Source of the DNA: Promicromonospora iranensis
Lineage (GTDB): Bacteria > Actinomycetota > Actinomycetes > Actinomycetales > Cellulomonadaceae
DNA length: 64,000 nucleotides
Assembly (NCBI RefSeq): GCF_028994775.1
Contig: NZ_JAJQMN010000001.1
Coordinates: 248,001-312,000 of the forward strand
Reading direction: 5' to 3'
Numbering within the stretch: the stretch's first letter is position 1; every line of letters begins with the position of its first letter. The notes below the pieces were generated by a model, which did not search any database, was not told where the DNA came from, and saw only the letters and a list, made by a program, of their open reading frames with translations. Made by a program: the position numbers and the translations under genes. Shown here in pieces: positions 44,230-53,289 of this stretch.

Positions 44230-45558
44230 TCACTCGTTCACGGTGAGGCCTCGCGCCTCGAGGTCGGCCACGGTGGCGGCCTGGGCGTTGTCCAGTGCCT
44301 CGGCGAAGGTCTGCGACCCGCCGACCACCTCGGCGAACTCGTCCAGCACCGCGGTCTGCGCCGTGCCCCAGTTGGGTCCCTCGGTCCACGTCGCAGGGGT
44401 GTTCTCGGCCGACTCGATGAACACCTCGTTGATGGCCTGGCCACCGAAGAACTCCTGCTCCTCCACCAGCGCCGGGGAGTCCAGCCCGTTGACCGTCGAC
44501 GGGAACAGGCCGCCTTCGGTGATGAGCGCCTCCTGGGTCTCGTCCGACCCGTTCAGCCAGGACGCGAACTCCGCTGCCGCTGCCGCGCTCTCGGCGCCGT
44601 CGAGCACGACCACGGCCGCTCCGCCGGAGTCGCCCTGGTTGTCCGAGCCCGCGTTCGTCGGCATGGCCGCCACGCGCCAGTCGCCCGACGTGTCAGCGGC
44701 GTTCTCGGCCAGCGCGGTGGGGAACCAGGCGGCGTAGCTGATGGTGGCGATGTCACCGGCGTTCACGCGGGCCCAGTACTCCGGCGTCCACATGAGCTCG
44801 GTGGTCACGAGGTCCTCGTCCAGCAGCGTCTGCCACCGTTCGGCCACCAGCTTGCTGGCCTCGTCGTTGATCCCGACGGTCCAGGCGTCGCTGTCGATGC
44901 CGAACCAGCTGCCCTCGGCCTGCTGGACCTCCTGCACCCACTGGCCGATCTCCCCCGGCGACAGGTTCGCGATGTAGACGTCGGGATCCGCGGCCTGGAG
45001 GGCGCGTGCCGCCTCGAGGTACTCGTCCCAGGTCGTGGGAACGGGGATGCCGTGCTCCTCCAGGATGTCGGTGCGGTACATCATCCCGCTCGGCCCGATC
45101 CCCTGCGGGACCCCGTACACCCGGCCGTCGAACGACACCGACGCCCAGGACTGCGCCGTGTAGTTGGACTCGTGCTCGGCGACGTACTCGGTGATGTCCT
45201 GCACGCGTCCGTTGATCACGTAGTCCGGCAGGTCGTGCGTGCTGAGCTGGACGAGGTCGGGCCCGGTACCGGCGTCGACCGCTGCTTCGACCTTCTGGCC
45301 GTCGTCTCCAGTCATCCGATGAAAGGACACCTGAATGTCGGGATTCTCCGCGTTCCAGGTCTCCACGAGATCCTCCAGGCCCGGCACCCAGCCCCAGAAG
45401 TCGATCTCGACCTGCCCGTCAGCCGGCGCGCCGCCTGCGGCCGTCTCCCCACCGTCCGCGGAGCTGCAGGCCGTGAGGCCTGCGAGGGCAACGAACCCGG
45501 TGGTGAGGAGCGCGGTCCACCGCCGCACACGGTGTCTCGAGAGCGCCTTTGCATCCAC
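44230..45558 (-). CDS. Sugar ABC transporter substrate-binding lipoprotein
   Basis: 442 residues from the GTG at 45558 (GGAAGGA upstream). Lipobox VALAGLTAC, then a CUT1-type binding domain starting VEIDFWGWVPGLEDLVETWN, the characteristic 'WxxxP..E..v..wN..nP' opening. Other landmarks are YGVPQGIGPSGMMYRTDIL and SGGAAVVVLDGAES. It leads the fucoside operon; ligand inferred from GH95 as fucosylated oligosaccharide. Confidence 0.93.
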   Translation of the reverse strand: MDAKALSRHRVRRWTALLTTGFVALAGLTACSSADGGETAAGGAPADGQVEIDFWGWVPGLEDLVETWNAENPDIQVSFHRMTGDDGQKVEAAVDAGTGPDLVQLSTHDLPDYVINGRVQDITEYVAEHESNYTAQSWASVSFDGRVYGVPQGIGPSGMMYRTDILEEHGIPVPTTWDEYLEAARALQAADPDVYIANLSPGEIGQWVQEVQQAEGSWFGIDSDAWTVGINDEASKLVAERWQTLLDEDLVTTELMWTPEYWARVNAGDIATISYAAWFPTALAENAADTSGDWRVAAMPTNAGSDNQGDSGGAAVVVLDGAESAAAAAEFASWLNGSDETQEALITEGGLFPSTVNGLDSPALVEEQEFFGGQAINEVFIESAENTPATWTEGPNWGTAQTAVLDEFAEVVGGSQTFAEALDNAQAATVADLEARGLTVNE

Positions 45559-45604
45559 AAGATCGTCCTTCCGTCGGAGTGGCCCTCGTCGGCCATCGTC
45601 CGGA

Positions 45605-45633
45605 GTTTGTCGCACTGTGCAACATACTGTCAA
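45605..45633 (-). promoter_or_regulatory. Promoter of the fucoside operon
   Basis: On the minus strand a perfect -35 TTGACA (45628-45633) is followed after 17 bases by a weak -10 (ACAAAC). The surrounding TTTGT...ACAAA inverted pair (45606-45639) resembles ROK/XylR operators, fitting control by the adjacent ROK repressor. Confidence 0.5.
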
Positions 45634-45691
45634 CACAAAGGTAGGATGACTGCTCGGGATCGCCGGTTGACCCACACCACCGACACGGCGT

Positions 45692-46825
45692 TCAGACGAG
45701 GTGCCGGACAGCCGTGATGGCGGCACCCCAGGCATAGTCCGTGAACGCGAACGGGTGCACGTCGACAGGCGGGGCGATCGCCGAAGGGTCGAGCATCCGG
45801 CCCAGCGCCTCGTCGAGCTCCGCACGTGCGTACTCACCGACGATCCTCGCCTCGCCCGTGACGATCACCTTGTCCGGGTCGACCAGGTTGACGAGGTTGG
45901 CGACCAGCACACCCAGTGCCGTGCCGGCGGCCCGCAGCGCCTCGTCCGCCGCGGCCTCCCCCGCCCGCGCCGCGCCGACGACGTCGTCGAAGGTGGCGCC
46001 CCCGGCGTTGGCGAGCATCGCCGGGACGGTGACGTAGGCGGAGGCACACCCCGCGTGGCCCCGGTAGCAGCGCGGGCCGTCACCGGTCACGATCAGGTGG
46101 CTCACCTTGCCCGTGCGGCCGTGCGCCCCACGCACGAGCCGACCGTCGACGACGAGGCCCGCGCCGATACCGGCACCGACCGCGAACACGGCCAGCGACC
46201 CGGTCCCACGCCCGGCGCCGAACCAGTAGTGGGCGACGGTGAGCGCCTGCACGTCGTTGCTGATCGCCGTGGGCAGGCCGGTGGCGGCCACCACGGCCGC
46301 CTCCAGCGGAACCCGGTCCCAGCCGAGGAAGTCCGACCCGATCACCCAGGCGGATCGGTCCACGACCTGGACGTCGCCGGCCAGGCACACACCCACCGCC
46401 GACACCCGCGGAAACGCCGCGCGGGCACGCTCGACCGCCGCTGCCATCGTGGCGACCACGTCATCGACCTCGCGCGAGCCGAGCGGGACCTCCTCGGTGG
46501 TGAGCACCCGGGCCTGCAGATCGGTCACGGCCACATACAGGGCCGCACCCGTGAGCTTCATCCCGACGAAGTGCGCGCCGTCGGGCCGCAGCGCGACGAC
46601 ATCGGAGGGTCGACCTGGCCCGCTGGCCACAGCCGGACCGGCCTCCTCGAGCAGGCCGGTCGCGGTGAGGTCGCGGGTCAGGCGCGAGAGCGTCGCACGC
46701 GACAGCCCGGTACGGCGGGTGAGCTGGGAGCGCGACCTCGGACCGTTGACGAGGACGTCGAGCAGGACCGTACGCTGTGCCGACGTCAGCGGAGGCCAGG
46801 CCCACGGCGTACGGGACTCGATCAT
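45692..46825 (-). CDS. ROK family transcriptional repressor
   Basis: 377 residues. Winged HTH at the N-terminus (GPRSRSQLTRRTGLSRATLS), then the ROK sugar-kinase-like fold: AGDVQVVDRSAWVIG, FAVGAGIGAGLVVDGRLVRG. The zinc motif is partly degenerate (CYRGHAGCAS instead of CxCGxxGCxE), which is tolerated in some regulators. It lies upstream of the binding-protein gene on the same strand and very probably represses the fucoside operon. Confidence 0.92.
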   Translation of the reverse strand: MIESRTPWAWPPLTSAQRTVLLDVLVNGPRSRSQLTRRTGLSRATLSRLTRDLTATGLLEEAGPAVASGPGRPSDVVALRPDGAHFVGMKLTGAALYVAVTDLQARVLTTEEVPLGSREVDDVVATMAAAVERARAAFPRVSAVGVCLAGDVQVVDRSAWVIGSDFLGWDRVPLEAAVVAATGLPTAISNDVQALTVAHYWFGAGRGTGSLAVFAVGAGIGAGLVVDGRLVRGAHGRTGKVSHLIVTGDGPRCYRGHAGCASAYVTVPAMLANAGGATFDDVVGAARAGEAAADEALRAAGTALGVLVANLVNLVDPDKVIVTGEARIVGEYARAELDEALGRMLDPSAIAPPVDVHPFAFTDYAWGAAITAVRHLV

Positions 46826-46892
46826 GCCGTGAGCCTATGGCCGTCCGCGGAGCCCGCGACCAGTCTTGCCGGGACTCGGACGTCGTGGAGTG

Positions 46893-48164
46893 TCAGCTCC
46901 GCCGGAGCACGTCCAGCCGGGTCAGTCGCCGCCCCTGGACCGCGGCGACCACCAGGTCGCGCCCATCGACATGGACGGTGTCCCCGACCTCGGCGACCCG
47001 ACCCAGGCGGCTGACGACATAGCCCGCCACGGTCTCGTACGGACCGTCGGCCAGCTCGACCCCGGTCTTCTCGGCGAACTCCTCGATGGTGATGCCGGCT
47101 TCCACGGACGTGGTCCCGTCGGGCGACGGGGGTTGCGCGACCTCGAGCATGTCGTGCTCGTCGTGGATGTCACCGACCATCTCCTCCACGAGGTCCTCGA
47201 GCGTGACGATCCCGTAGGTGCCGCCGTACTCGTCGACCACCACGGCCAGGTGACGCCGCTCCCGCCGCATCTGTGACAGCGCGGGGATCAGGTGCGTGGT
47301 GGTGGGCAGATAGAGCATGCTGCGCGTCAGCTCGCGCACCGGCGTGGTGCCGGGGACCCCGAACAGGTCCCGGACATGCAGGACACCGATCACGTCGTCG
47401 AAGTCCGCGCCGGTGACCGGGTAGCGCGAGTACGGGCTGGCCTGGACGAGCTCGAGCACCTCGGACACCGGCAGGTCGCCGGCGACGAAGGTCACCTCGC
47501 CGCGGGGGCGCATCACCTCGCTGACCGACCGGTCGGCGGCATCGAAGACGTCACGCAGGATGCGACGCTCCTCCTCGGGCAGCCCTTCGTGGGCCACCAC
47601 GACGTCCCGCAGCTCCTCCTCGGACATCTCCTCGGAGGTGGCCCGCGGGTCTCCGCCGAGCAGACGCACCACCGCGTTGGTGGACTCCGACAGCAGCCAC
47701 ACCACCGGGCGCATCAAGCTCGCGAACCGGTCCAGCGGAGGCCCGACGGCCAGCGCGACGCTCTGGGAGCGCTGGAGCGCGAACCGCTTGGGGACCAGCT
47801 CGCCGAGCACGAGCGAGAGGTAGGCGATCACCAGCGTCAGCACGATCAGCGAGAGGGTCTGCGCGACGTCGTCGGGCATCCCGGCACCCGCGAGGACGGG
47901 TGCGAAGTCGGGGGCCAGCGTCGAGGCGCCGTAGGCCGCGGAGAAGAACCCCGCGACCGTCACGCCGATCTGTACGGCGGCGAGGAACCGGTTGGGGTCC
48001 CGGGCGACCGCGGCCACCCGGGCGCCACGTCCGCCCCTGGCCTCCAGGCGGCTGATCTGACTGCCACGCAACGAGACCAGGGCGAGCTCCGTGCCGGCGA
48101 AGACGCCCCCGATCAGGATGAACAGCAGCACGAGCGCGATGTTGACCCAGGTGTCCTGGTCCAT
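46893..48164 (-). CDS. CNNM/CorC-type transporter protein with CBS pair
   Basis: 423 residues. N-terminal CNNM (DUF21) membrane domain of four spans (GGVFAGTELALVSLRGSQI at the start), cytosolic CBS pair (VMRPRGEVTFVAGDLPVSEV; AVVVDEYGGTYGIVTLEDL) and a CorC-HlyC C-terminal domain (GYVVSRLGRVAEVGDTV). The family is linked to Mg2+ export or homeostasis. A single gene; no partner next to it. Confidence 0.93.
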   Translation of the reverse strand: MDQDTWVNIALVLLFILIGGVFAGTELALVSLRGSQISRLEARGGRGARVAAVARDPNRFLAAVQIGVTVAGFFSAAYGASTLAPDFAPVLAGAGMPDDVAQTLSLIVLTLVIAYLSLVLGELVPKRFALQRSQSVALAVGPPLDRFASLMRPVVWLLSESTNAVVRLLGGDPRATSEEMSEEELRDVVVAHEGLPEEERRILRDVFDAADRSVSEVMRPRGEVTFVAGDLPVSEVLELVQASPYSRYPVTGADFDDVIGVLHVRDLFGVPGTTPVRELTRSMLYLPTTTHLIPALSQMRRERRHLAVVVDEYGGTYGIVTLEDLVEEMVGDIHDEHDMLEVAQPPSPDGTTSVEAGITIEEFAEKTGVELADGPYETVAGYVVSRLGRVAEVGDTVHVDGRDLVVAAVQGRRLTRLDVLRRS

Positions 48165-48258
48165 CAGACGCCCACCTCCCGCATCCGGCTCGGGCGGTGG
48201 GCGCAGGGACTGTGTGCGTCATCCATGGCGACGAGTACATTTGCCGAGGACTCGTATG

Positions 48259-48669
48259 TCAAACCCGGCCCTGGCCGGCCGCAGCTTCCAGCTCCTGACG
48301 TCGGGCGCGATGGGCTCCGACCAGCAGCAGGCCGGCCGCGACCAGAAGAATCGGCAACGGCGATGGCCCGGAGGCCACGAAGGTGACGACGGTCCAGGTC
48401 GCGATGGCCCAGGCGATGAACGACGGCGGGGTCACGCCCCGGCGATCCAGCCACAGCACCAGCACGCCGATCAGCAGGAGCGGCGGGCCGAAGCTGAACA
48501 CCGAGTACCAGAACCCGACGGCGGCGTCGCTCAGCCCCGCGTAGCCCGTCTCGCTCCACAAGGACCCGCTGAACCACGTTCCGACGTGCTCGGGAGCGGT
48601 TTCGACCAGGCTGCCGAGCGTGTGCCCGACACCAGCCAGGACAATGATCCAACCGGCCCACTTGACCAT
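48259..48669 (-). CDS. DUF6463-like small membrane protein
   Basis: 136 residues, ATG at 48669 with GGAGAGA upstream. Four predicted spans (WAGWIIVLAGVGHTLGSLV, AAVGFWYSVFSFGPPLLLI, FIAWAIATWTVVTFVAS, ILLVAAGLLLVGAHRAR). The GHTLGSL motif and size fit DUF6463. Function unknown. Divergent from a TetR regulator whose operator overlaps its upstream region. Confidence 0.82.
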   Translation of the reverse strand: MVKWAGWIIVLAGVGHTLGSLVETAPEHVGTWFSGSLWSETGYAGLSDAAVGFWYSVFSFGPPLLLIGVLVLWLDRRGVTPPSFIAWAIATWTVVTFVASGPSPLPILLVAAGLLLVGAHRARRQELEAAAGQGRV

Positions 48670-48818
48670 CTGATCTCTCCGTTCGAGTCGTGGAGCCGTA
48701 CGACGGGGCTCCTCGCGGTGTCGCACCTGCGCCGGATCGGACAAACCCCCCCGACGGCTCACAGCGCGCCCGCGCCCGCGTCAGGGCGTCCGCCGTGCCG
48801 ATCCCGGCCGTCCAACAA

Positions 48819-48842
48819 ACATACAGACATGCATGCTTGTAT
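48819..48842. promoter_or_regulatory. TetR operator in the DUF6463/TetR divergent gap
   Basis: ACATACAGACATGCATGCTT plus GTAT is a near-palindrome in an A/T-rich patch and matches the reverse complement of 49649-49673. A weaker, related element (CAGACGTACGTATG) lies at 48890-48903, nearer the regulator start. Confidence 0.72.
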
Positions 48843-48939
48843 ATCAAGCGTGTGGTCCGACGCGGTCGGCACCCCGTCACGTACATGCACAGACGTACGT
48901 ATGCTGTTCCGACTGCCCGAGACCGCTGGGAGGAGCCCC

Positions 48940-49554
48940 ATGAGTGGGACCGTCACGCGCCGCACGCAAGCCGACCGGCGCGCCACGACCCGAGCCGCCC
49001 TGCTGGCTGCCGCGGCGCACGGCTTGTCGACCTATGGATATGCCAGCCTTGCCCTGGAGCAGGTGGCCAAGGACGCGGGCTACACCCGCGGCGCCCTCTA
49101 CCACCTGTTCGCCAACAAGGAAGACCTGGCGCTCGCCGTGGTGGAGTGGGTGGGCGAGACCTGGGATGCCGAAGTGCGCCAGCCGGCCCTGGGCGAGGCG
49201 GATCCCCTGGCCTCGCTGCTCACGATGGCCAAGGAGCACGCTCTCTACTGCCGTCGCTACGGCGGCGCCAAGGTGATGATGACTTTGCGGGTCGAGTTCA
49301 CGGGGCAGGACCACCCGGTCGGACGCGCGATGAACGAGACCTACGACCGGCTCGAGAACGAGTGCGCCGAGCTGGTCACCGCCGGTCGCCGCAACGGCTC
49401 CATCCCCCCGGGCCCTCCGCCGCGCCTCACCGCGGCTGCCTTCCTCGCCATCCTGGAATCGGTCGGGATCGAGCTGGCCGGCAACGCACCCCACGACGCC
49501 GAGCTCACGGAACGGGCGGCGCGGGGCGTCCTCGGCGTTCCCGCACCCGGCTGA
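48940..49554 (+). CDS. TetR family regulator
   Basis: 204 residues, ATG with GGGAGGAG upstream; longer in-frame starts lack such a site. HTH: LLAAAAHGLSTYGYASLALE, then AGYTRGALYHLFANKEDLAL. The C-terminal ligand domain is of the TetR_C class with MTLRVEFTGQDHPVG. Operators before the divergent DUF6463 gene and before the SnoaL gene at 49722 point to a small local regulon. Confidence 0.92.
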   Translation: MSGTVTRRTQADRRATTRAALLAAAAHGLSTYGYASLALEQVAKDAGYTRGALYHLFANKEDLALAVVEWVGETWDAEVRQPALGEADPLASLLTMAKEHALYCRRYGGAKVMMTLRVEFTGQDHPVGRAMNETYDRLENECAELVTAGRRNGSIPPGPPPRLTAAAFLAILESVGIELAGNAPHDAELTERAARGVLGVPAPG

Positions 49555-49648
49555 GCGGGCCACCGGCGGGGTGACGAACCCGCCCTCGATCTCCCGCATG
49601 ATCGTCTCCGCGAACCGGTGACACGCTTGGCGTCCGTGCGCCCCGACG

Positions 49649-49673
49649 CTTACATGCATTCACGTTTGTATGT
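49649..49673. promoter_or_regulatory. Second TetR operator, before the SnoaL gene
   Basis: Its reverse complement ACATACAAACGTGAATGCATG aligns with the site at 48819 (ACATACAGACATGCATGCTTG). It lies about 50 bases before the SnoaL start. Confidence 0.7.
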
Positions 49674-49721
49674 AGCATGGGGACGGGACACGCTCCCGCC
49701 CCACCAGTGGAGGTCTGAGCC

Positions 49722-50138
49722 ATGAACGATGCACCAGCCATCGCGTCACCCGAGGCCTTGGCCGCCGTACGACACTTCTACGACTGCCTCGCCGACTCCG
49801 AGAACATCAGCGCGCTGCGCGAAGCCCTGACCCAGGACTTCGTCCTGACCCTGAGCCCGGGTCTGCCGCTACCGGTGGACCGAGTGTTCCGCAGCCGGGA
49901 CGACGCCGTGGCCAACGTCTGGGCTCAGATCCCGCCAGGCGTATCACTTCGCTGCGAGCCGGACCGAACACTCGCGGTCGCCGGCGACGAGTTCATCGTT
50001 CTCGGGCACTACCGCGGAGACGGCTGGGAAGCTCCGTTCGCGCACGTCCTGACGACGGCAGGCGGGAAGCTCTCGTCCTTGCGCCAGATCACGGACACCC
50101 GCAGCTGGCCGGACCTGACCGCGACGTCCGGACACTAG
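49722..50138 (+). CDS. SnoaL/NTF2-like protein
   Basis: 138 residues, GGAGG upstream. NTF2-like fold: VRHFYDCLADSENISALREA, FVLTLSPGLPL, GHYRGDGWEAPFAHVL and a C-terminal ITDTRSW strand. This cone-shaped fold serves isomerases, hydrolases and binding proteins; no catalytic residues can be assigned. Likely controlled by the TetR at 48940. Confidence 0.85.
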   Translation: MNDAPAIASPEALAAVRHFYDCLADSENISALREALTQDFVLTLSPGLPLPVDRVFRSRDDAVANVWAQIPPGVSLRCEPDRTLAVAGDEFIVLGHYRGDGWEAPFAHVLTTAGGKLSSLRQITDTRSWPDLTATSGH

Positions 50139-50212
50139 CCGCGCCCGCGGCCCCCCGGCTCGGCGTCAGCCGTCCAGGACGAACGTGGCACCCGCCTCGA
50201 CCGCGAGCTCTC

Positions 50213-50359
50213 CTCACCCGCCGCTCCTACTTCCGCTCCTTCCCCGACAAGCGTGAGGTGCACTTCGCCAAGTCCGCGGCGGTGACCGCGGCACACACCG
50301 TCTTCGACACCCTCCGGGTGGCGCTGGCGGACGCCGACGAGCCCCTCCCGCACGGGTGA
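50213..50359 (+). pseudogene. Fragment of a TetR family regulator
   Basis: 48 codons in frame before a TGA read LTRRSYFRSFPDKREVHFAK and then FDTLRVALADADEPLPHG. TRRSYFRSFPDKRE is the recognition helix and following turn of TetR proteins (TRRTYFRHFPDKRE-like). The first helices and the ligand domain are absent and no start codon precedes it. Confidence 0.6.
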
Positions 50360-50401
50360 AGCCACACCCGCACAGGGACGAGGCCGGCGCAGCACACCCG
50401 G

Positions 50402-51604
50402 CTACGACGCGCGACCGATCCCGGCCGGCGCGGCGCTGAGCTCCCTGGCCAGCTGCCGCCTGCGGGCCGCACCACCGAGCCGCAGGACGAACGACCGCAC
50501 GGTCTCCGTCCACCGGCTGGAGGGAACGAACATCTGCTGCTTCAGGCGCGCGATGCGCTGATGCCTCAGGATCGACGGCCGCAGCGCCGACTCCCAGGCG
50601 GTCAGCGCGGCGCGGACGCCGTCCGGTGTGTCGCGCAGCGCCTGGCCCAGCTCCGCGCCGCCCCGGAGCGCACTCGTGGCACCCATACCCGAGTAGAGGT
50701 TCAGGCACCAGGCCGCGTCACCCACCAGCACGACCCGGCCCGCGCTCCACCGCGGCATCCTGACCTGGTGGACCGAGTCGAACAGGAACTCGGGCGCTCG
50801 TTCGAGCTCGGTAAGGAGGTATCGCACGACCGGGTCGTCCATACCCGAGTAGACGGAGCGCAGCCGCTCGATCCGGTCCCCCGCGAACTGCTCGGAGACG
50901 TCCGCCGTGCGGTAGGTCAGCAGGCCGGTGGGCGCCCGGTCGGCGAAGCCGAACACCCAGGCCGCGCGGCCCGCACGGGCGCTGATGATGCTGTCCTCGT
51001 CGCCGTAGCCCGGCACCTGGCCCGGAAGCTGGAAGGCGCAGATCATGGCGTCCCAGTCCCGGACGTACCGCGCGTGCGGACCGAAGACCAGGCGGCGCAC
51101 GTCGGACCGCAACCCGTCCGCGCCGACGACGAGGTCGTACTCCTCGCGGTACTCCTCCCCCGTCCCGCCGTCCCGGAGCAGCACCCGGACACCGTCGCCC
51201 CCGTCGCTGATCTCGACGGGCGTGGTAGCGAGCCGCACGTCGATCCGCGCGCCGGCTCCCGGTCGGCCGAGGCCCTGCCAGAGCGCGGCCTCGATGTCGC
51301 CGCGGACCACCGCCGCGGGCCGGCCCGGCTGGTGCAGGAAGCCCAGCCCCGGCGCGCGGTTCCCGCGCCGGTCCAGCTCCCAGGCCCTTCCGCCGTCGGC
51401 GGGGTTGCGGGTGTGCAGGTCCTCGGCGATGCCCAGATCGATCGCCGCCTGCCTGCCGTCAGGCAGCAGGCCGACGAAGTACCCGCCCTGCCGCCGTTCG
51501 GGCGCCCGCTCGACGATCACGGGCGCCCACCCGGCGTCCCGCAGCCCGATCGCCGCCGACATGCCCGCGATCCCCAGTCCGACGACCAGTGCTCGTCTCC
51601 GCAT
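50402..51604 (-). CDS. FAD-dependent monooxygenase (PHBH-like)
   Basis: 400 residues from the ATG at 51604 (AGGAG upstream). FAD Rossmann motif LVVGLGIAGMSAAIGLRDAG, the DG motif VVGADGLRSDVRR, and the GD motif VVLVGDAAWCLNLYSGMGAT, where the usual GDAAHxxxP has Trp-Cys in place of His. RGDIEAALW is the R-motif. Class A flavin hydroxylases of this kind act on aromatics, polyketides or antibiotics (TetX-like). A pair of inverted repeats lies just upstream, but no intact regulator is adjacent. Confidence 0.9.
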   Translation of the reverse strand: MRRRALVVGLGIAGMSAAIGLRDAGWAPVIVERAPERRQGGYFVGLLPDGRQAAIDLGIAEDLHTRNPADGGRAWELDRRGNRAPGLGFLHQPGRPAAVVRGDIEAALWQGLGRPGAGARIDVRLATTPVEISDGGDGVRVLLRDGGTGEEYREEYDLVVGADGLRSDVRRLVFGPHARYVRDWDAMICAFQLPGQVPGYGDEDSIISARAGRAAWVFGFADRAPTGLLTYRTADVSEQFAGDRIERLRSVYSGMDDPVVRYLLTELERAPEFLFDSVHQVRMPRWSAGRVVLVGDAAWCLNLYSGMGATSALRGGAELGQALRDTPDGVRAALTAWESALRPSILRHQRIARLKQQMFVPSSRWTETVRSFVLRLGGAARRRQLARELSAAPAGIGRAS

Positions 51605-51660
51605 CACGCTCTCCTGTCCCTCGGGTCTTCCTTGGCCGCGGCAGCACGCATCGGATCCTC

Positions 51661-51711
51661 CTTAACTAAGTTCAATTGCTGGTGCACCCAGCCTCCCTGA
51701 ACTTCGTTAAG
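51661..51711. promoter_or_regulatory. Paired operator-like inverted repeat before the monooxygenase
   Basis: CTTAACTAAGTTCA (51661-51674) and TGAACTTCGTTAAG (51698-51711) match as inverted repeats at 13 of 14 positions; the first contains the small palindrome AACTAAGTT. Typical of TetR-type sites; the TetR remnant at 50213 may be what is left of the partner. Confidence 0.65.
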
Positions 51712-51745
51712 GTGTCAACCTTGGCGAAGGGCACCTCCCGCCCCC

Positions 51746-53269
51746 TCACGGGCGGCGGACGGTGGACCAGGCCAGTCGTTCCTCGCCACGCGGGTCCTCG
51801 ACCTCGGTCCACTCGGTGTCGATGTGCATGGTGGACCGGCGCCGGTCGTCGTACCGGGCCCACCCCGGGTCTCCGGTGCGGGCGAACCGCAGCCAGGCCT
51901 CGTGCATCCGCGTCGCGAGCCCGGCCGGGGGGCGCCGCGGGCCGAGCATCGCCTGCGGTCCGTTCAGGACCGGCAGGCCGGCCGTGTCGAAGACGAACGG
52001 AAGCTCGACCGCGTGCGTGGCGCCCAGCTGTCCGTCGAGCGCTTCCGAACGCCACGCGAACTCGTAGGCGAACGTCGACGACGCACGGGAGGCGTGTGCC
52101 TCTGCGAGCGCCCAGGTGCCGGCGCCGAACAGGGCGTCACCCATGATCGCGGACCGCAGCTCACCGAAGGTCGCACCGGGCCGGGACGCACGGTAGGTCT
52201 CGACGAGGTCGAGCGGGTTCGGGTGGGACGAGGTCGCGGCACGCGTGACGTCTGCCGCGTCCGACGAGACGAACTTGTCGACGGGGACCAGGTAGAGGTG
52301 CCCCTCTTCCGTGGTGGTCCCGACGAGCAGGTCGACGTCGGCGGAGGCGCCCGCGGCGACCGACACGGCAGGCTGCTCGTCGAGGACCAGGCTGAACGGG
52401 CTCAGCCCGATCAGCGGGTCGTAGTGGGTCTCGGTCCGCAGGTCGATGCCGCCGAGCCGGGACGCGGCCTCGACGAGCTGTGCGTCCGAGAGCTGTGCGA
52501 ACTGTTCGACCTCGGGTGCGATCCCGAGAGCCTCGGCCGCCGCCCGGGTGACCCGGGCAGCCTGCTCGGTGGTGAAGGCGCCGAGACCGCTGCCGCTCTG
52601 GACGATCGCTCGACGGAAGAGTCCCGACGCCGGACGGTGCGCGAGGATTCCGCCGACGATCGTCGCACCGGCCGACTGGCCGAACAGGGTGACGTTGCGC
52701 GGGTCTCCCCCGAACGCGGTGATGTTGCGCTGGACCCAGTGCAGCGCCGCGACGACGTCGAGCAGGCCGCGGTTCGCCGGGGCTCCTGGGATGTCGAGAA
52801 ATCCGGCGATACCGAGCCGATAGTTCACGGTCACCAGCACGACGTCGTCCCGGCCGAACGCGGAGCCGTCATAGATGGCGGCGTTGGTCGATCCGGCGAC
52901 GAACCCGCCCCCGTGGACGAACACCATGACCGGAAGGTCGCCCGTCATGCCCGGGGGTGCCCAGACGTTGACGGTGAGGTAGTCGTCGCCCTGGCTCCAT
53001 CCGGTGCCGAAGTACGGCGACATGTCGATGCTGCCGAGGCGGCGTTCGGCCTGGGGCGCTGTGGGGCCGGGCCGGGTCGCGTCGCGGACGTCGTCCCACG
53101 GCGCATGCTGCTCCGGCGGTGCGAACCGCCCCGCACCGCGGGGCGGGGCGGCGTACGGGACGCCGAGGAACACGGCTGCGGCGTCCCCGCGGGTGCCGCG
53201 AACGGCTCCACGGTCCGTGGTGACGACGACGTCGGTATCGCTGTTCATCTGCTGGGTGTCGCTGTTCAT
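51746..53269 (-). CDS. Carboxylesterase (type B family)
   Basis: 507 residues from the ATG at 53269; ATGs at 53284 and 53248 are alternatives because the sequence coding for MNSDT(QQ) is repeated in tandem. Type B carboxylesterase: VFVHGGGFVAGS (oxyanion), FGQSAGATIVGG (nucleophile Ser), TTEEGHLY (Glu) and GATHAVELPFVF (His), so the triad is complete. No signal peptide. Follows the metallo-hydrolase gene by about 20 bases on the same strand, probably one operon. Confidence 0.93.
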   Translation of the reverse strand: MNSDTQQMNSDTDVVVTTDRGAVRGTRGDAAAVFLGVPYAAPPRGAGRFAPPEQHAPWDDVRDATRPGPTAPQAERRLGSIDMSPYFGTGWSQGDDYLTVNVWAPPGMTGDLPVMVFVHGGGFVAGSTNAAIYDGSAFGRDDVVLVTVNYRLGIAGFLDIPGAPANRGLLDVVAALHWVQRNITAFGGDPRNVTLFGQSAGATIVGGILAHRPASGLFRRAIVQSGSGLGAFTTEQAARVTRAAAEALGIAPEVEQFAQLSDAQLVEAASRLGGIDLRTETHYDPLIGLSPFSLVLDEQPAVSVAAGASADVDLLVGTTTEEGHLYLVPVDKFVSSDAADVTRAATSSHPNPLDLVETYRASRPGATFGELRSAIMGDALFGAGTWALAEAHASRASSTFAYEFAWRSEALDGQLGATHAVELPFVFDTAGLPVLNGPQAMLGPRRPPAGLATRMHEAWLRFARTGDPGWARYDDRRRSTMHIDTEWTEVEDPRGEERLAWSTVRRP

Positions 53270-53289
53270 CTGCTGCCTCTTCATGGGGG

